A DNA stretch of 64,000 nt from Megascapheus bottae (GCA_024803745.1 JANJXV010000101.1:248001-312000); one strand, 5' to 3'. Counted from the stretch's first letter, positions 10,606-20,392 are shown. Translations and numbers: made by a program. Notes: generated by a model not told the origin, from the letters alone.

Positions 10606-11618
10606 CACTCGAACACACACAATAAGGTACCTAGGAACCAGCAAGACCCAAGCATCACACAGCAACACCCAAGCTATAAAGGTGTAATTGTTGCCCTCAT
10701 AATTAAACCCTGATCTGTCTGGTATCATTCACCATCTTCCCTCCCATGCACTGAGTTCTGTCTCTACTTCGATAGTCCGTTGAAATTTTAATTAAGTATA
10801 TTGTGCAAAGGCCAGTACCTTTTGCCTAGGCAGAGCTCAGAAGCCTGTTGGAAAGTGGGTGGAGCTCTGTGGTTTTGTCCGCCTGCCCTCCCTAGATGGC
10901 CTATGGCATCACAGGCATACAGCTTCAAAAGGCTCTGCTCAGAAATCCCTCTCCTGGGTATTTTTTTTGAGATTTGAGTAAAGAGCCTCTTTTAAGATGT
11001 AAATACCACCTGAAAAAATGTTAAGTCTATTAGAAAGTCACACCTCCGGTGTAACAGTTAGATAATCCAATTTCTACTTAGGAACATAGTGAATGGGTTT
11101 GGGAACAGGGTGGTATAATGAGTCATTTTCTCCCTTTCCATTCAGCTGAGACTCTGCAAAAGAAGAGCATTTCCTTTTAACTAGAAACTCTTCATTGTAA
11201 GACAAGTTTAAATTCACAGAAGAAGAAGAAGAAGAAAAAAAAAAGTCCTAGAAAGAAGACAGGGTCTCCATACAGCCTGGGCATGGGTCTTCTTATTTTT
11301 ACTATCTTGCACTAGCACTCATCACAACTAATAAGCCCATAGTGACATGTTACTGAATTTTAGCTACCTCTGGGTTCACTGGACGTCCTTTCTCCATGCT
11401 GAGATTCCCATGTAGGGCCTGGAAAGTATATTTCGCCGTCAGGTCTCCACATCGCTGTTTCTCTGACTTGTTTGAGATCACCTTGACTGGTCAAATAGGT
11501 TTTGGAAGGTTCCAAGCCTCCATGCATTTATTCTCCTGATGACACTGAGTCTTTTAGAGGAAAAGCACACTAAGGTACAGCGCTGTACTGTGCTATGTAG
11601 GGTCCATGTAGTCCACAT
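10606..11618. other. Unassigned noncoding sequence
   Basis: About 1 kb, mostly unique. A short (GAA)n run ending in poly-A lies at about 11220-11244. No exon signal or transposon was recognised. Confidence 0.5.
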
Positions 11619-11740
11619 GAAATTATGGCTGGTAGGGCTGGGTGTCGCTTAATGGCAAAGTATTCACCCACCAAGGACAAGGTCCTGGGTTCAAGCACCA
11701 GACCCCCCCCCACAAAAAAAGAAAAGAAATTATGGCTGGT
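11619..11740 (+). mobile_element. Solitary ID-type SINE with perfect TSD
   Basis: An ID-like monomer (GGGCTGGGTGTCGCTTAATGGCAAAG ... GGTCCTGGGTTCAAGCACCAGA) followed by a C run and A-rich tail. It lacks the second 3' module of the commoner SINEs. The 15-base TSD GAAATTATGGCTGGT flanks it exactly at 11619-11633 and 11726-11740, which fixes the boundaries and the L1-type mechanism. Confidence 0.93.
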
Positions 11741-12180
11741 GGTGGTAAACTTGGCTTTTCAGGTTTCCTCACACACTGAAGGCAGTCAGAACTAGCTATC
11801 TCCCTCCTTGAATAAAGAATGTCCAAGTAAATTATTTAAGATTTCTTCTTTATGGAAGATTTTTATTTAAATGATTTACCTAAACAGTATGCACTTGTAG
11901 ATATTTTATCTTATGCACTGGGCTACCATCCAACTCTACTTGATGTTTAGGTTGAACAATTCTTCTAGCCTCAGCCATCAGAAGTTTGTCCAGTCGACTT
12001 CTATATGCTTTTGACCTGCCTAGCCCCCCCAACCCCCCTCAGAGTGGGGACTGGTCTTTGCTGCTTCTCTATTTTCTGGCATTTTAAGACTCCAGATTTT
12101 ACCTAAAACCAGGATGCTGACTCTCCAGGAGGGCTTGTTATTACACTGTTATTTCTTCAGGGTCCTCTCAACTGACAGAG

Positions 12181-12181
<1 letters not shown>
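11741..12181. other. Unassigned noncoding sequence
   Basis: No recognised element. A C-rich patch lies near 12024-12039. Confidence 0.5.

Positions 12182-12229
<48 letters not shown>
12182..12229 (+). repeat. (CA)n microsatellite
   Basis: About 24 uninterrupted AC units. Confidence 0.97.
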
Positions 12230-12232
<3 letters not shown>

Positions 12233-12424
12233 TCTGTGAACACTTCTAACTGCAACCTTCATCATCTAGCAAACAATTGCCTGAGTACATTTTCAGTGAT
12301 AGAAATGTCCATAGCCCAGTTCAGGTCGGTTGAATTAGAATCCATGTAACTTGGAAGTAGAGGTGTGGCCCAAGTGATAGAAATGATTTGGGGATGGACA
12401 CTGGTCAGTAGGGGGGAAAAAAGT

Positions 12425-12725
12425 CCAGATAACTAGAGGGCTTGGATTTTTTCAGCCACTGGGCCTCCAGGGAAGTGAAGGAGTCTGGAGGTTGAATTCA
12501 ATCGACTGGCCATTGATTTGATTGGTGGGTCAATGGTGATTGTAATGAAACCTTCATAAACAGGGACCTCACTGATTGGAAGACATATCAATGGGTGGCA
12601 AGTTGGCCTGCCCCACGAGGACAGGCACTCCCACACTTGGGGCACTCCCCAACCTTTGTACCCTACTCTCCTCTGGTTGTGTGTGTCCTATATAGTAAGG
12701 ACATGACATTAAATTAACCACAGGA
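12425..12725 (+). mobile_element. ERVL-class LTR-like segment (tentative)
   Basis: CCACTGGGCCTCCAGGGAAG ... GGAGGTTGAATTCAATCGACTGGCCATTGATTTGATTGG ... TGTAATGAAACCTTCATAAACAGGGACC resembles a phrase of old mammalian LTRs ('gagttcagtcacatggccaatgattt ... gtaatgaaacctccataaa'). The ends are not defined and no internal retroviral sequence is present. The subfamily is uncertain. Confidence 0.5.
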
Positions 12726-12742
12726 CTTGGCTAAGTTCTGCC

Positions 12743-12848
12743 AAGTCCTTCTAACAGACCACTACACGTGAAGAGAGTGCAGGAATCCCCCCAAAAAGTC
12801 CTTCTAACAGACTACCACATAGGAAGAGAGTGCAGGAATCCCCCCAAA
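12743..12848 (+). repeat. 53-bp tandem duplication, two copies
   Basis: Copy 1 starts at 12743 and copy 2 at 12796. Each begins AAGTCCTTCTAACAGAC and ends GAGTGCAGGAATCCCCCCAA. They differ at a few positions in the middle (ACCACTACACGTGAAG against ACTACCACATAGGAAG). It lies at the right end of the LTR-like segment and may derive from it. Confidence 0.92.
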
Positions 12849-13057
12849 GGATCATCAACTAGACACAAGTGCCAGGGTGCTAGGGGATCCTATTACTGAG
12901 TAGAATCTGAGGTCAGGGAAGAACTGGGGTGGGGCAAGGTTCCTTATTAACTTATAGACCAGCTGCTAACTTCAAGTACTTAACATCAGCACTGAAAGGC
13001 TGGAAGGATACAGGTGAAGGTTGTAGAGACAAAAAAAAGAGCATCTGACTTGTGTGT

Positions 13058-13295
13058 AAAATTACCAGCACAGGCCGGGAGTTTGGCCTAGTGGTTAAAG
13101 TGCTTGCCTAGCATGCATGAAGACCCGGGTTCGATTCCTTGGTACCACATACATAGAAAAAAGCCGGAAGTGGTGCTGAGGCTCAAGTGGTAGAGCTCCA
13201 GCCTTGAGAAAGTCCAAGGACAGTGCTCAGGCCCTGAGCTCAAGCCCATGACTGGCAAAAAAATCCAAAAACAAACAAAAAAAATTACCAGCACA
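13058..13295 (+). mobile_element. ID-headed SINE with TSD
   Basis: Full-length: head GCCTAGTGGTTAAAGTGC with B-box GGGTTCGATTCC, linker GGTACCACATACATAGAAAAAAGCC, 3' module GCTCAAGTGGTAGAGCTCC ... GAGCTCAAGCCCATGACTGGC, then an A-rich tail. The 15-base TSD AAAATTACCAGCACA lies at 13058-13072 and 13281-13295. Low divergence suggests recent insertion. Confidence 0.95.
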
Positions 13296-13890
13296 ATCCT
13301 TCAGAGACCAAACTTGAGTGGTTTCCATGTAAATATTTGGATTCATATTCAGAGTGGGATGTATGCCAACAGGGGAAAAAAAACTTCAGTTATTTCTATT
13401 AATCTTTATGTTAATAACGGTGTTGTTATTTTTAGTTTTAAATTGTCCCTTCACACATATAAATAGATATCACACACATACAAGGCTCGTGTCACGTTGT
13501 ACCTAAGTGAAAACACAAGCAAATAGAAAATCAAAACACATTTTTTTAAGGAGTAACTTTTATCTGAACCAAGAATATATCGGCCTGGATCCAGGACTTA
13601 TGTTCTTTTTACTAAAACAGTGTGTGTTTCCAAACATTGACTATTAGTGTCCCAGCCCATTCGTAATGAATTGTTTCTATATGCAATTCCCTATGAAAAG
13701 TAAGTATGGCTACCTGGGAAGTGCTGGATTTTAGGGCTCATTAGGAGATGAGCAGGAGAAACTACAGGCACTTTTTTGTATCTTGAAAGCAGGGAGCTTT
13801 AAAAAAAATCAGAGGTTATAAGCTAGGGATTTAGTTTGCCTACCACATGAAAGCCTTCCTCAATGCAGGATGTTTACCTAACATATGTGA
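13296..13890. other. Unassigned noncoding sequence
   Basis: AT-rich with several A runs. No recognised element or exon. Confidence 0.5.
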
Positions 13891-13892
13891 GA

Positions 13893-13959
13893 CCTGAGAT
13901 CCTCTCATCTCAGCCTTCTGAGTAGCTAGGGTTACAGGTATGAGCCACCGGCACCCAGC
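13893..13959 (-). mobile_element. B1-type head fragment, reverse
   Basis: TCTCATCTCAGCCTTCTGAGTAGCTAGGGTTACAGGTATGAGCCACCGGCACCCAG is the reversed 7SL-like head alone. The 3' module is absent. An ID-headed SINE begins immediately downstream. Confidence 0.8.
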
Positions 13960-13960
13960 A

Positions 13961-14161
13961 TCAAATGTTTTTGTTTTTTGTTTTGCCAGACCTAGGGCTT
14001 GAATTCAGGGCCTGAGCATTGTCCTTGGGCATTCCTCAAGGCTAGAGCTCTACCACTTGAGCACAGCACAGCTGTTTTCCATATATGTGATACTGAGGAA
14101 TCGAACCTGGGTCTTCATGAATGCTAGGCAAGCACTCTACCATGCTACTAGCCCCTCAAAT
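13961..14161 (-). mobile_element. ID-headed SINE, reverse orientation
   Basis: TTTTGCCAGACCTAGGGCTTGAATTCAGGG starts the reversed tail and 3' module. GAATCGAACCTGGGTC is the reversed B-box of the ID head, and GCTAGGCAAGCACTCTACC its A-box side. A short duplicated TCAAATG (13961-13967 and 14155-14161) is a likely TSD. Confidence 0.9.
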
Positions 14162-14649
14162 GGTTTTTAATAGGAGAACACCTATGAATAAATAACTTGA
14201 AATGTGCATCCCTTGGTAATCACTATTTTCAACCACAAGAAGACAAGTAATGCCTCTGGCTGTATGTAAAGGACACATATAGTTTGAAATAAAGGGCACA
14301 GAGTATGATGTTGGGAAGAAATATGATTATCATCAGTCAAATCCAGAATATGGGGCATCTGTAAGACCAATAAGCATGTAGAGAAAAGGATATTCGCTAT
14401 TGTAACTGATGGTTCTAAACCATTACTATAGTTACAATGTAAGGAATTTGAATCTTGCTCTGAAAAAAAAGCCATAACTATATTTCTAAGGCAAATATAG
14501 AATGTTGAACACTCACTAAGCAACAGATGAGACATAAGAAATTATTGTCAAATGTCGATGTGGCCTTTAAATGTCTTTATCTGTTATTGATGCATACTAA
14601 TGTACTTGTGAGTAAAATGCTAGAATATCTTATTTGCTTTAAATTATTA
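14162..14649. other. Unassigned AT-rich sequence
   Basis: A 117-codon minus-strand frame (14182-14535) crosses it. It shows no domain or codon-usage signal I can recognise and is probably chance in AT-rich DNA. Confidence 0.45.
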
Positions 14650-14806
14650 TAGAAATAAAAGCTTGGGAGAAGATCTGGACCCAGACCTGTAAATGTTAAT
14701 GACTGTGGAAGCCACGGGATTAGTGCCTGGAAGTTTATTATATAATTGTCCTACTTTTTGTACACGTTGGAAATTTTCCTATGAAATACTTTAAAAATTA
14801 AAAAGC
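14650..14806 (+). mobile_element. Ancient L1/HAL1-like 3' end (tentative)
   Basis: TTGTCCTACTTTTTGTACACGTTGGAAATTTTCCTATGAAATACTTTAAAAATTAAAAAG has the form of old L1M-type 3' termini (a '...tgtttgaaattttcataataaaaagttaaaaa' ending). The next SINE is inserted directly in the A-rich end. Confidence 0.5.
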
Positions 14807-15004
14807 AGGGCCGGGAGTTTGGCCTAGTGGTTAAAGTGCTTGCCTAGCATGCATGAAGACCTGGGTTCGATTCCTCAGTACCACATACATAGAAAAAAGC
14901 CAAAAATGGTGCTGAGGCTCAAGTGGTAGAGCTCTAGCCTTGAGAAAATCCAAGGTCAGTGCTCAGGCCCTGAGCTCAAACCCAGGGCTGGCAAAAAAAA
15001 AAAA
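14807..15004 (+). mobile_element. ID-headed SINE
   Basis: Full-length head (GCCTAGTGGTTAAAGTGC, B-box GGGTTCGATTCC) and 3' module (GGCTCAAGTGGTAGAGC ... GAGCTCAAACCCAGGGCTGGC) with a poly-A tail. It abuts a B1-headed SINE on its 3' side, making a head-to-tail pair. Confidence 0.94.
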
Positions 15005-15240
15005 GCCAGGTACCAGTGGTTCATATCTGTCATCCTAGCTACTCAGGAAGATAAAATCTGAGGATCACAGTTCAAAGCCAGCCCAGACAGAAATGGCCCA
15101 GACAGAAACGTCCTCAAGACTCTCATCTTCAATTAATTACAGAAAAAGCCACAAGTGGTGCTGTAGCTCAAGTGGTAGAGTGCCAGCCTTGAATGAAAGG
15201 AGCTAAGGGACAACACCTAGGTCCAGGACTAGCAAAGTAG
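15005..15240 (+). mobile_element. B1-headed SINE
   Basis: Head AGCTACTCAGGAAGATAAAATCTGAGGATC, then a short internal duplication of GCCCAGACAGAAA (TGGCCCAGACAGAAACG), linker CTTCAATTAATTACAG, and 3' module TAGCTCAAGTGGTAGAGTGCC. It lies directly after the ID-headed copy, so the shared 3' modules can be compared side by side. Confidence 0.9.
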
Positions 15241-15908
15241 CTATTCAGAGGCAGAATGAATGAACTCCCACTGAGCTGTGTCCTGTGTTGGGTCTGATGC
15301 TAGGATGAGACATACAAAGATACACAATGCATTCATGTCCACTCGATCGTATTACATGTGTTTCAGTTCATAAGTCTGAGAGGCCTCTTAGGAGATTCCC
15401 ATGTTGGGGACCATCCGTGACAGAACCTGCAGGGAGGACTTCTGCAAATTGTTCATTCTGTCATCTCGTTTAACCACTGTCCTGCCCATCATCCAAGAAT
15501 CTGAGCCGTTTCTCCTACCATCCTGGGACACCTAGTCTGAAATCCCAAAGGAAGACAAGGCCCTGGAGCTCAACCATGGGCCCCAATCCAGCACCCCACT
15601 CCCCACCCCCAGGCCAGGCATCACCACTTCCCAGCCCATCGCCTACAGGAGGAGCAGTTCCTTCAAAGGACATCTGGAGGTCATGTGGCTGCAGTGCCCA
15701 CTGCGGCTATTGAATTCTGAAGTGGAATGAAAAAGCCATCAACATTGCTTCTCGGTTCATCAGACTGGAAAGCGACGCCCTGCCATTAGAGACTAAAGTC
15801 AAAGACTCACGAGGCGCTGAGTTACGCAGTGTGCACGACCATACATACTTGGCAATCTCTCATTTAGGGCTCACTGAAACAGCATTAACTTTCATTTTTC
15901 AGGTTATA
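15241..15908. other. Unassigned noncoding sequence, GC-richer
   Basis: The part at about 15480-15790 is relatively GC-rich with a few CpGs but far too few for an island. No domain-bearing frame and no repeat was recognised. Confidence 0.5.
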
Positions 15909-16006
15909 AGGGGGGGTAGGGAGAGAGAGGGAGAGGGAGAGAGAGAGAGAAAGACAGAGACAGAGACAGAGACAGACAGACAGAGAGAGAGAGAGAGAGA
16001 CAGAGG
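15909..16006 (+). repeat. (GA)n/(GACA)n purine-rich microsatellite
   Basis: GGGAGAGAGAGGGAGAGG, then AGACAGAGACAGAG units, then (GA)n. About 98 bases, interrupted. Confidence 0.93.
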
Positions 16007-16610
16007 AGATGTAACTTACCCAAGATCAAACACCATTTAGGATTTTTTTATTCATTAATTGAGTTTAAAACAATGTAGGAGTTACACAAAGCACACACCT
16101 GCCGGCTAGTTGAAACTGCTGACTACTAGTGTGAGGCCTTTCTTCTATGCCATGCTAGTGCACCAGTTGCCTCAGATTAAAGCCTTTCTCTCAGATCACT
16201 ACAATTGCACGTTCTAGAGCCTTGGGCTCTAGAAGAAGGAACCCAGGCATCTCGGTTCTGTCTTTCATACGGTGTGGAGTAGCCAACTTAATGGTGGAAA
16301 CGTACATTCCTTGGGCAAGTACTGTATGCATCAATGCACACACTCATGTCATGTATGTAAGTGTAGACAGAGATGGATGAATAGATCATGACAGGTGCAT
16401 GGATGGTGTATGCGTTGTGTATGTTTGTACCTAGCTATTTGTAAATACATGTAACAAGTTGAGAAAAGCATCACCAAGCCAATACAGCTTTTTTTCTACC
16501 TTAGGAAGGGGAAAAAAAAGTCAAACACTACCAGAAGTTAGAAGACATATACTAATGTTTCTTTTAAATAAGCTTCCAAAAATACAAACAAAACAGATGG
16601 CATAATTTAA
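16007..16610. other. Unassigned noncoding sequence
   Basis: Unique by eye, with an A run at about 16510-16518. TGTATG/CATG-rich text near 16320-16440 is loosely repetitive but has no fixed unit. Confidence 0.5.
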
Positions 16611-16644
16611 ATATGTATGTATATATATATATATATATATATAT
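16611..16644 (+). repeat. (TA)n microsatellite
   Basis: ATGTATGT leading into about 13 perfect AT units. Confidence 0.95.
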
Positions 16645-16659
16645 CATGTGTAACATCCG

Positions 16660-16790
16660 TGTACCAATAGCAGTTAATAATCATTAAGCACAAATTCTGT
16701 ACCCAGGGATTCTTCTCCATGTTTAATTAAGTTTAATTCTCTGCTTGCTACACCCCTGCAGGCACATTCTCCTAACACCACCTTTGAACA
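16660..16790 (+). mobile_element. Possible MIR fragment
   Basis: AATCATTAAGCACAAATTCTGTACCCAGG ... TCCATGTTTAATTAAGTTTAATTCTC is faintly like the 5' side of MIR ('tgagcacctactatgtgccagg ... tttaatcctc'). Weak. Confidence 0.3.
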
Positions 16791-16959
16791 GCAGACAGGA
16801 AAGGGGCATAGTTTTTAGGCAGCTGCCCTCATCTCACAAAGCACAAATAAATGTCCCACCACCTCTGACCCCCACTCCTCTTCCCCAAACAAGCACTGAG
16901 GCCATTTTCTTTTCTGTTTTCTAACAGCATTCTGTGCATAACCAAGCGTGGTTTTAAAT

Positions 16960-17420
16960 GAGAAAAAAATTATATAGAAAGGTATACAGCATAATAAACC
17001 CAACACCTACATATCCACCCTCTGCAATTAAAAGTTAATGTTTATTTACATCCGTTAGGGTGTATTTAACATCTAGAATAACACTCAGTAACACTGGAAT
17101 TTTCCTCGTTGCCTCTCCCAAGTTCACTCAGGCTTTATAGACAGCTTGCTCTTTATCAGCTGAGCAATCTTCTTATTCATGTGTTTGCTGGAGAGATTAC
17201 TAAAGCCATGTGTAAATCCCATAAACAACATGCAACAACATATAGAACTGTGGTATAGTTTCATCTATTCCCTGCAGCATTTGTTTATCCTTGACATTAT
17301 TTTCAAAGACCCATTTGGGCTGGCACATACCCATTCATCCATTATCATAGCTCTATGACACAGAATCATGTTCATGTAAATTTTTGTCAATATAAACTCA
17401 TTTATTGGTCAGAGTATGGA
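16960..17420. mobile_element. Ancient L1M-like repeat (tentative)
   Basis: ACAGCATAATAAACCCAACACCTACATATCCACCCTCTGCAATTAAAAGTTAATG follows the old repeat phrase 'ataatgaacccccacgtacccaccacccag ... aatgttaac'. The rest of the block is diverged. No frame is open. Confidence 0.4.
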
Positions 17421-18035
17421 TTAATATATACTAGTATGTAATGTATTGATATATAATGTACTAATATATAGCTAGCATGTTTAATATATTTGTAATATAC
17501 ACTCTTATTATAGTATATTATATTATTAGAAAATATGTTTATAGATTATATTTATTTTTTTTCCCAATCTTGGGGCTTAAACTCAGGGCCTGAGCACTGT
17601 CCTTGGGCTTTACTCAAGGCTAGTTTTCTACCACTTCCAGCTTTCCTGTGTATGTGATATGGAAGAATAGAGCCCAGGTCTTTGTGCATTCTAGGCAAGT
17701 ACTTTACCACTGAGTCAAACTCCCAGCCCCTATATTTATAAATGTATTATATTATATACTTACAACACATTATAAAAACATTTAGAATATGGTATAATTA
17801 TATTATTAAATATAATATATAGTAGTATAGTATATATAGTATATAAATAGTATAGTGTATATTACTGGATTGTATATGCTGTAATATATACACTAAATAT
17901 ATTATATATAAATGCATGTACTGTGTATAGATTATACTTCTGTAGACAGATTTATAGATTTATATCTGTAGATTAGTAAATACATTAATTGATTAACATA
18001 TTAATACATAAATCTAGACCCTAATAGATTAATTT
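17421..18035. repeat. AT-rich block dominated by TA/ATAT motifs
   Basis: Long stretches of TATA/ATAT with little G or C (for example 17440-17545 and 17745-17960), rich in TATATAGTATA-type imperfect inverted repeats. A reverse SINE at 17562-17730 splits the block. It is not a pure microsatellite. Confidence 0.8.
17562..17730 (-). mobile_element. ID-headed SINE, reverse orientation
   Basis: TTCCCAATCTTGGGGCTTAAACTCAGGGCC is the reversed 3' module, AGAGCCCAGGTC the degraded reversed B-box, and TCTAGGCAAGTACTTTACCACTGAGTC the A-box side. It is inserted in AT-rich DNA, the usual L1-endonuclease target preference. Confidence 0.85.
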
Positions 18036-18110
18036 GGTTGATTACTACATTTTAAAATTGAAGTTCATATAACATAAAATATACCATTACATCAACTTTG
18101 TAGGATATGT
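18036..18110 (+). mobile_element. Ancient L1M-like fragment (tentative)
   Basis: TTAAAATTGAAGTTCATATAACATAAAATATACCATTAC matches the shape of the old phrase 'gtaaaatatacataacataaaatttaccattt'. Short and diverged. Confidence 0.4.
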
Positions 18111-18599
18111 TTTTCAAAAGAACTAATTTCAAAGTAAATTGAGGATTCCCTAACTTAAATATGCCAAAACCAGTAAGGGAGACAGCACTCTCCAGACATG
18201 CCTGTCCTTTCAAGTTATATTTCCCAAACCACCTAAACTCAAACGGCTCACAGCCACCTCCATTCAGTTTAGGCTTCATTCTGCTGGAGTTGCTAACTGC
18301 CCATCTACATTAGCAAACTCAAAGTGGATCCAGCAATCTAGATTGGCTTCTCTGGACAAAGAGCAATCTATCTTCATTTGTCCTTGAACAAAATGCCATA
18401 CGGTGAAAAGTAACAAACATCTCTCTCTTACATTCAGAGGAGCTGAAAGTCTGGCACCCAGGTTATCCAGCTTGGCTGCCCTCTGGTGAGAGCTCTTTCT
18501 GTATGGAGTCCTTGGTGCTTTCTCGTTATCTCTTTCTTCACAGGTAGAGGAAAGGGGAAGTCTAATCTCCCTTTCTCTTTTTACAGGTCACTGATCTGT
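18111..18599. other. Unassigned noncoding sequence
   Basis: Contains polypyrimidine runs followed by AG at about 18530-18551 and 18570-18586, which resemble splice acceptors. No convincing coding exon follows either. Confidence 0.45.
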
Positions 18600-18990
18600 C
18601 AGGAGGGTCCCCACCCTTGTAATTTCATTATCCTGTCATGACTCCAGCAAAGTCTGATCTCTCAACACCACCACACAGTGGGTTAGTGTTTCGATATATT
18701 AATAGGTGGTGCAGGGGAGGGAAAGCATTGGGTCTCCCCGAGGCCGAGCCGAGCCTGGGTGTAAATACACGGCCCATTTGTGCAGTGGGTGCAAAATACG
18801 GCGATGAGCTAAATGTCCCCACCCAGTGTCCAGATTCTGGCCCTGGTCTCAGGTGCGGGTACAGAGCAGTCAAGCCATGGCTGCCTGCCTCCTGCTCCAG
18901 AAGTGAGGCAAACATTTGCTGCTGGGATGGAAAGGCCTGCTTCTCTGTTTTGTCTGTGAAAACTGCCTCTCATAAATAAGAGATCAAACC
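18600..18990. other. Unique segment with CpGs and frames on both strands
   Basis: A 113-codon plus-strand frame (18638-18979) and a 95-codon minus-strand frame (18628-18915) overlap here, with several retained CpGs (CCCCGAGGCCGAGCCGAGCC, ATACGGCGATG). Neither frame has a known domain. Retained CpGs and the lack of repeats make it a candidate conserved element or exon, but nothing confirms that. Confidence 0.35.
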
Positions 18991-19314
18991 AGGAATGCAT
19001 ATCAAAGCAGATGCAGCCAGAGCCGGGCTAGCCAGGAAGGAAGACAGAGAATTATAAAATGAGTCTACAGCCCTTGAGCTGAGCATGACAAGGAAGGAAG
19101 AAGCAAAATCACCCCAGAACCTGAGGAATGTGCTACCCAGAGACTGTTCCACTACTAACAGGAATGGATCACCCAACTAATTCATCTGTCTAACCACCCA
19201 ACGTGGAAAACTGCACCTCTTAGGACACAGAGACCCTGGGAATGGATCAGTTGTATAACCAAACCACCTGGCTACCTTCCCACTCAGCCATGTCAGCAAT
19301 TTAAGTGTTCAGAT
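18991..19314. other. Unassigned noncoding sequence
   Basis: No recognised repeat or exon. Confidence 0.5.
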
Positions 19315-19432
19315 CAGTAGAGACCGGAGTTGGAATCCCATTTCCATCATTTACACATTAAAATCACTTCTGGGTTAGGAACTTGAGCCCCACCAATCTA
19401 CTTTCCAGACCTGTAAAACTGGGATAACGGAT
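19315..19432 (-). mobile_element. MIR fossil, reverse
   Basis: AGACCGGAGTTGGAATCCCATTTCCATCATTTACACATT ... CTTGAGCCCCACC ... CAGACCTGTAAAACTGGGATAACGG keeps the order of reversed MIR ('ggattcaaatcccagctctgccacttac ... cctcatctgtaaaatggggataa'). Confidence 0.75.
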
Positions 19433-19433
19433 T

Positions 19434-19656
19434 GGGTGCTGATGGGCTCGTGCCAGTCCTCCTAGCTACTCAGGAGGCTGAGATCTGAGGATCACAGTTC
19501 AAAGCCAGCCCAGAAAGGAATATCCCTGAGATTCACCAATTAACTACTGCCCCCTCTAAAAGACCAAAAGGAGCGCTGTGGCTCAGTTGACATTGATGCT
19601 AGCCTTGAGCAAAAAAAGCTCAGGGACAGCACCCAGGCCCTGAGCTCGAGTGGTGG
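19434..19656 (+). mobile_element. B1-headed SINE
   Basis: AGCTACTCAGGAGGCTGAGATCTGAGGATCACAG is a well-kept head. The 3' module reads GCTGTGGCTCAGTTGAC ... GCTAGCCTTGAGCAAAAAAAGCTCAGGGACAGCACCCAGG and ends GAGCTCGAGTGG. It sits right at the end of the preceding MIR. Confidence 0.9.
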
Positions 19657-20085
19657 CATGCACTCACAGGCATACCGGTTTCCTCTGAGTCACGAGACAC
19701 CTGAGTAGTGAGGTTGACCACACTTGAGGGCCCATGGCTTCAGAGATACCTGCCAACATTTCCTATCCCAGGCCTCACAGAGCTGCAGTGAGGAGGAAAA
19801 GCTACATGCTGGGAAATGACCCCCTGGCCTACAGGATATGGTGGGCTCCCTTGGCTTTGCCCTAAGACAGAAAAGGCTCACAAGGCCTTCTTCACCCAAA
19901 GCCCTCAGGTCCCATCTGGATCTTAGGAGAACTGATAGAAATCCTGAGCATTCATTCCTGTGGAAGAGCTCTTTCTCTCCTGCATCTAAGCGCAAGACAG
20001 CTCTAAGCTGACCTTGGAGTCCCTGGAGTCTAGGACAGCTTCAAAACAGTACATAGAAGAAAGCATGCCCGTTAGGGACCCGCCA
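19657..20085. other. Unassigned noncoding sequence
   Basis: A 101-codon minus-strand frame spans most of this, with no domain, start context or splice signals. No repeat was recognised. Confidence 0.45.
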
Positions 20086-20087
20086 TT

Positions 20088-20195
20088 CTGGGTTGGAAAA
20101 CTGGCTCCATCAGTTGGCCACTTGTTCATGTTACTGAACCCCCAGATTCTCATCAGTAATGAAAATGATGATCCATTGTTTTAAAGCAGACTGTC
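20088..20195 (-). mobile_element. MIR fossil, reverse
   Basis: TTGGAAAACTGGCTCCATCAGTTGGCCACTTGTTCATGTTACTGAACCCCCAGATTCTCATCAGTAATGAAAATG follows reversed MIR ('tggctctgccactta ... acttaacctctctgagcctcagtttcctcatctgtaaaatg'). Confidence 0.7.
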
Positions 20196-20392
20196 CGAAA
20201 CATCTAAGTGAGAAATGGGAAAAGTGAATTTCCTGCACTCAACTGGGGAGAATGCTATGCATGATGAACCTACCAACAGTCGTTGTGATAAAACTGTGGA
20301 TGAACGTTTGCTAACTGTGTTGACTGCTGTTGGCGTCCCCTGCACCCCTGACTATCAACCCATTTTATCTTCTAAAGAACCCTGAGAGAAAC

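Noticed and set aside
12182..12229. CA and other short tandem arrays, considered as CRISPR-like
   Set aside because: They are simple repeats without spacers, and the genome is plainly eukaryotic.
13073..13160. tRNA-like A and B boxes in SINE heads, considered as tRNA genes
   Set aside because: No cloverleaf with a matching acceptor stem, and each is embedded in a longer SINE with A-tail and TSDs.
14182..14535. 117-codon minus-strand frame
   Set aside because: AT-rich unique DNA, no domain, no start or splice context. Consistent with chance in a 64-kb window.
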